A DNA stretch of 6,897 bases, taken from positions 1 through 6,897 of the forward strand of contig CANGZO010000126.1 in the NCBI GenBank assembly GCA_947458305.1. The letters are read 5' to 3'. Every line of letters starts with the position of its first letter. Position 1 is the stretch's first letter. The stretch is from Comamonadaceae bacterium (lineage in GTDB: Bacteria > Pseudomonadota > Gammaproteobacteria > Burkholderiales > Burkholderiaceae_C). This document shows positions 5,095 to 6,897 of this stretch, piece by piece. The translations under genes were made by a program, and so were the position numbers. Below the pieces are notes generated by a model. The model was not told the origin of the DNA, searched no databases, and was given only the letters and a program-made list of their open reading frames with translations.

Positions 5095-6701
5095 CGTTTG
5101 AATCCACCTGGAACCCGCACAGCCCTGTGGCGCAGCAACGGCGCGAAGCGGCACTGGCCCGCCTGGCACAGTGGCAAGCTTTGCAAGAGCGGGCCGCGCA
5201 GGCCTCGGCCCAGTCCAAACCGGTGTTCGACAAACGCGGCCAACTGCTGCCGCGTGAACGCGTGGCTTTGCTGCTCGACCCCGGTGCGCCTTTCTTGCCG
5301 CTGTGTGCCTTGGCGGGCTTCATGCAAGACACGCCCGACCCCACCAAATCGGTGCCCGGCGGCGGCATGATCGCGGGCATTGGCTTCATCAACGGTGTGC
5401 GCTGCATGGTGGTGGCCAGCGACTCGGGTATCGAGGCCGGGGCCATTCAGGCGCGTGGCCTGGAAAAGATCTTGCGTGTGCAAGAGCTGGCGCTCGAAAA
5501 CAAACTCCCGTTTGTGCACCTGGTCGAAAGCGCCGGAGCCAACCTGATGCAGTACAAGGTTGAGGGCTTTGTGCTGGGGGGTAGCCTGTTTCGCAACCTG
5601 GCGCGCCTGTCGGCGGCGGGCTTGCCAGTGCTCACCGTGCAACACGGCTCGGGCACGGCGGGCGGGGCCTACATGCCGGGCCTGTCTGACACAGTCATCA
5701 TGGTGCGCGGCAGGTCACGGGCTTTTTTAGCGGGGCCACCATTGCTCAAAGCCGCGACCGGCGAAGTGGCCACCGAAGAAGAGTTGGGCGGCGCCGAGAT
5801 GCACACCAGCGTGTCGGGCCTGGGCGAATACCTGTGCGAAGATGACCGCCACGCGCTGGGCACAGCACGCGATGTGGTGGGGCGTTGGGACTGGGCTGCA
5901 CACACCATCCACCGGCAAGCCAAGCCCCCACGCTGGGATGCCGAAGAACTGCTGGGCCTCATGCCCGCCCACCACCGCGAACCCATTGACATGCGCGAAG
6001 TCATCTTGCGCCTGGTGGACGACTCCGATTTTCTGGAGTTCAAGCCTTTGTTTGGCGCAGCCACGGTGTGTGCACAAGCGCGCATCGGCGGGCACGCGGT
6101 CGGCATCATCAGCAACAACGGGCCGATCGATGTGGCCGGGGCCAACAAGGCCACCCACTTCATCCAGTGGATGTGCCAGCTGGGCCACCCCATCATTTAC
6201 TTGCAAAACACCACCGGCTACATGGTGGGCAAAGACAGCGAACAAGGCGGCATGATCAAACACGGCTCCAAGATGATCCAGGCCGTGACCAGCGCCACCG
6301 TGCCGCAAATCACCATCCAGTGCGGCGCCTCGTTTGGCGCGGGCAACTACGGCATGTGCGGGCGGGGTTATGCGCCGCGCTTTTTGTTCAGCTGGCCCGG
6401 CGCCAAAACGGCGGTGATGGGCGGCGAGCAAGCCGCCCGCACCATGCAGATCGTGGCCGAAGCCGGCATGGCCCGCAAAGGCATCACGCCCGACCCCGAC
6501 AAGATGCAAGCCCAGTTCGACAAGATCGTGGCCTTGTTCGAGGCCCAGGCCGATGCTTTTTACACCAGCGGCTTGGTGCTGGATGACGGCGTGATCGACC
6601 CGCGCGACACCCGCAGCGTGCTCAGCTTTTGCCTGGACACCTGCTTTGAAGCGACCGCCCGCCAACCCCGCGCCAGCTCGTTTGGCGTGGCGCGCATGTG
6701 A
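5091..6701 (+). CDS. Acyl-CoA carboxylase beta (carboxyltransferase) subunit, geranyl-/methylcrotonyl-CoA carboxylase group
   Basis: A 536-residue biotin-dependent carboxyltransferase, full length for MccB/LiuB/AtuC-type subunits. It moves CO2 from carboxybiotin on a separate alpha subunit to an acyl-CoA. Two crotonase-like halves are visible. The N half has SGTAGGAYMPG (187-197), FLAGPPLLKAATGE (212-225) and ELGGAEMH (231-238). The C half has LQNTTGYMVG (371-380), GASFGAGNYGMCGRGY (412-427) and VMGGEQAA (442-449). These glycine-rich blocks form the oxyanion holes. Residues 149-175 lack the DREHFGRIF-like stretch I recall from methylcrotonyl-CoA carboxylase. Together with SNNGPIDVAGANKATHFIQ (341-359), this favours a geranyl-CoA carboxylase (AtuC-like) or unassigned acyl-CoA carboxylase. 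The start ATG 5091 overlaps the SDR stop, and AAGG (5080-5083) lies 7 nt upstream. No biotin carboxylase/biotin carrier gene is in the window; one is expected downstream. Confidence 0.92.
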   Translation: MTFESTWNPHSPVAQQRREAALARLAQWQALQERAAQASAQSKPVFDKRGQLLPRERVALLLDPGAPFLPLCALAGFMQDTPDPTKSVPGGGMIAGIGFINGVRCMVVASDSGIEAGAIQARGLEKILRVQELALENKLPFVHLVESAGANLMQYKVEGFVLGGSLFRNLARLSAAGLPVLTVQHGSGTAGGAYMPGLSDTVIMVRGRSRAFLAGPPLLKAATGEVATEEELGGAEMHTSVSGLGEYLCEDDRHALGTARDVVGRWDWAAHTIHRQAKPPRWDAEELLGLMPAHHREPIDMREVILRLVDDSDFLEFKPLFGAATVCAQARIGGHAVGIISNNGPIDVAGANKATHFIQWMCQLGHPIIYLQNTTGYMVGKDSEQGGMIKHGSKMIQAVTSATVPQITIQCGASFGAGNYGMCGRGYAPRFLFSWPGAKTAVMGGEQAARTMQIVAEAGMARKGITPDPDKMQAQFDKIVALFEAQADAFYTSGLVLDDGVIDPRDTRSVLSFCLDTCFEATARQPRASSFGVARM

Positions 6702-6724
6702 AACAAGCCCAACGGAGACAAACC

Positions 6725-6897
6725 ATGCAATACACCCACGAACACCGCGAGATCCAGAACACGCTCAAGCGCTTCATCGAGGCCGAGATCAACCCCCATG
6801 TGGAGGAGTGGGAATCGGCCGAGATTTTTCCGGCGCACGAGGTTTTCAAGAAGATGGGCAACTTGGGGCTCTTGGGCCTGACCAAGCCCGAGGCCTA
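6725..6897 (+). CDS. Acyl-CoA dehydrogenase, N-terminal part (partial)
   Basis: The first 57 codons of a second acyl-CoA dehydrogenase; the gene runs off the right edge. The N-terminal helical domain is recognisable: THEHREIQNTLKRFIEAEI, then NPHVEEWESAEIFPAHEVFK, then GNLGLLGLTKPEA, where GlyLeuLeuGly and the Pro-Glu-Ala end match the start of the family fold. The catalytic and flavin motifs lie outside the window. GGAGA (6714-6718) precedes ATG 6725 by 6 nt, and the gene follows the carboxyltransferase stop by 23 nt, so it is in the same operon. In Atu and Liu clusters a dehydrogenase (citronellyl-CoA or isovaleryl-CoA) makes the unsaturated acyl-CoA that the carboxylase then uses, which fits this neighbour. 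Substrate specificity cannot be judged from 57 residues. Confidence 0.87.
   Translation, partial: MQYTHEHREIQNTLKRFIEAEINPHVEEWESAEIFPAHEVFKKMGNLGLLGLTKPEA

Noticed and set aside
5727..6665. Open minus-strand frame of 312 codons opposite the carboxyltransferase
   Set aside because: The composition is that of an antisense shadow and it has no ribosome binding site or domain.

Overview
The window is dense, high-GC DNA with strong third-position G/C bias, near-continuous coding and Shine-Dalgarno-led starts. Gene content and protein style (fatty acyl-CoA catabolism, TetR control, an acyl-CoA carboxylase cluster) suggest a betaproteobacterium of the Burkholderiales, most likely Comamonadaceae-like. 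This is judged from memory of family resemblance, not from a search.

Layout. Positions 1-2089 (minus strand) hold a two-gene beta-oxidation operon. It has a thiolase (884-2089) followed after 16 nt by the N-terminal 289 codons of a multifunctional enoyl-CoA hydratase/3-hydroxyacyl-CoA dehydrogenase (867 to the window edge). Both resemble the mycobacterial trifunctional-enzyme FadA/FadB type. A 123-nt divergent control region (2090-2212) separates them from a plus-strand acyl-CoA dehydrogenase of the long-chain/isovaleryl type (2213-3376). Together the three genes cover all four steps of one beta-oxidation turn.

A 117-nt gap (3377-3493) is mostly filled by two inverted copies of a hairpin-forming GTAG-type REP sequence, which is the arrangement called a REPIN. 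It ends 1 nt before the Shine-Dalgarno of a TetR regulator (3494-4204).

From the regulator onward, genes are very tightly packed on the plus strand. The order is TetR, then a PECR-like short-chain dehydrogenase/reductase (4201-5094), then a biotin-dependent acyl-CoA carboxylase carboxyltransferase subunit (5091-6701), then the start of a second acyl-CoA dehydrogenase (6725 to the edge). The first two junctions are 4-nt ATGA stop/start overlaps. The order and the carboxyltransferase type resemble the Atu (acyclic terpene, geranyl-CoA) and Liu (leucine, methylcrotonyl-CoA) carboxylation pathways. The carboxyltransferase looks closer to the geranyl-CoA/unassigned type than to methylcrotonyl-CoA carboxylase. 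The biotin-carrying alpha subunit and a hydratase would be expected just beyond the right edge.

Working model (inference): the right-hand operon prepares a branched or otherwise blocked acyl-CoA by oxidation and carboxylation. The left-hand operon and first dehydrogenase then finish the chain by ordinary beta-oxidation. The TetR protein may coordinate both, and a short palindrome abutting a candidate -10 box in the divergent region is a possible operator. No RNA genes, CRISPR arrays, insertion sequences or phage genes were seen.
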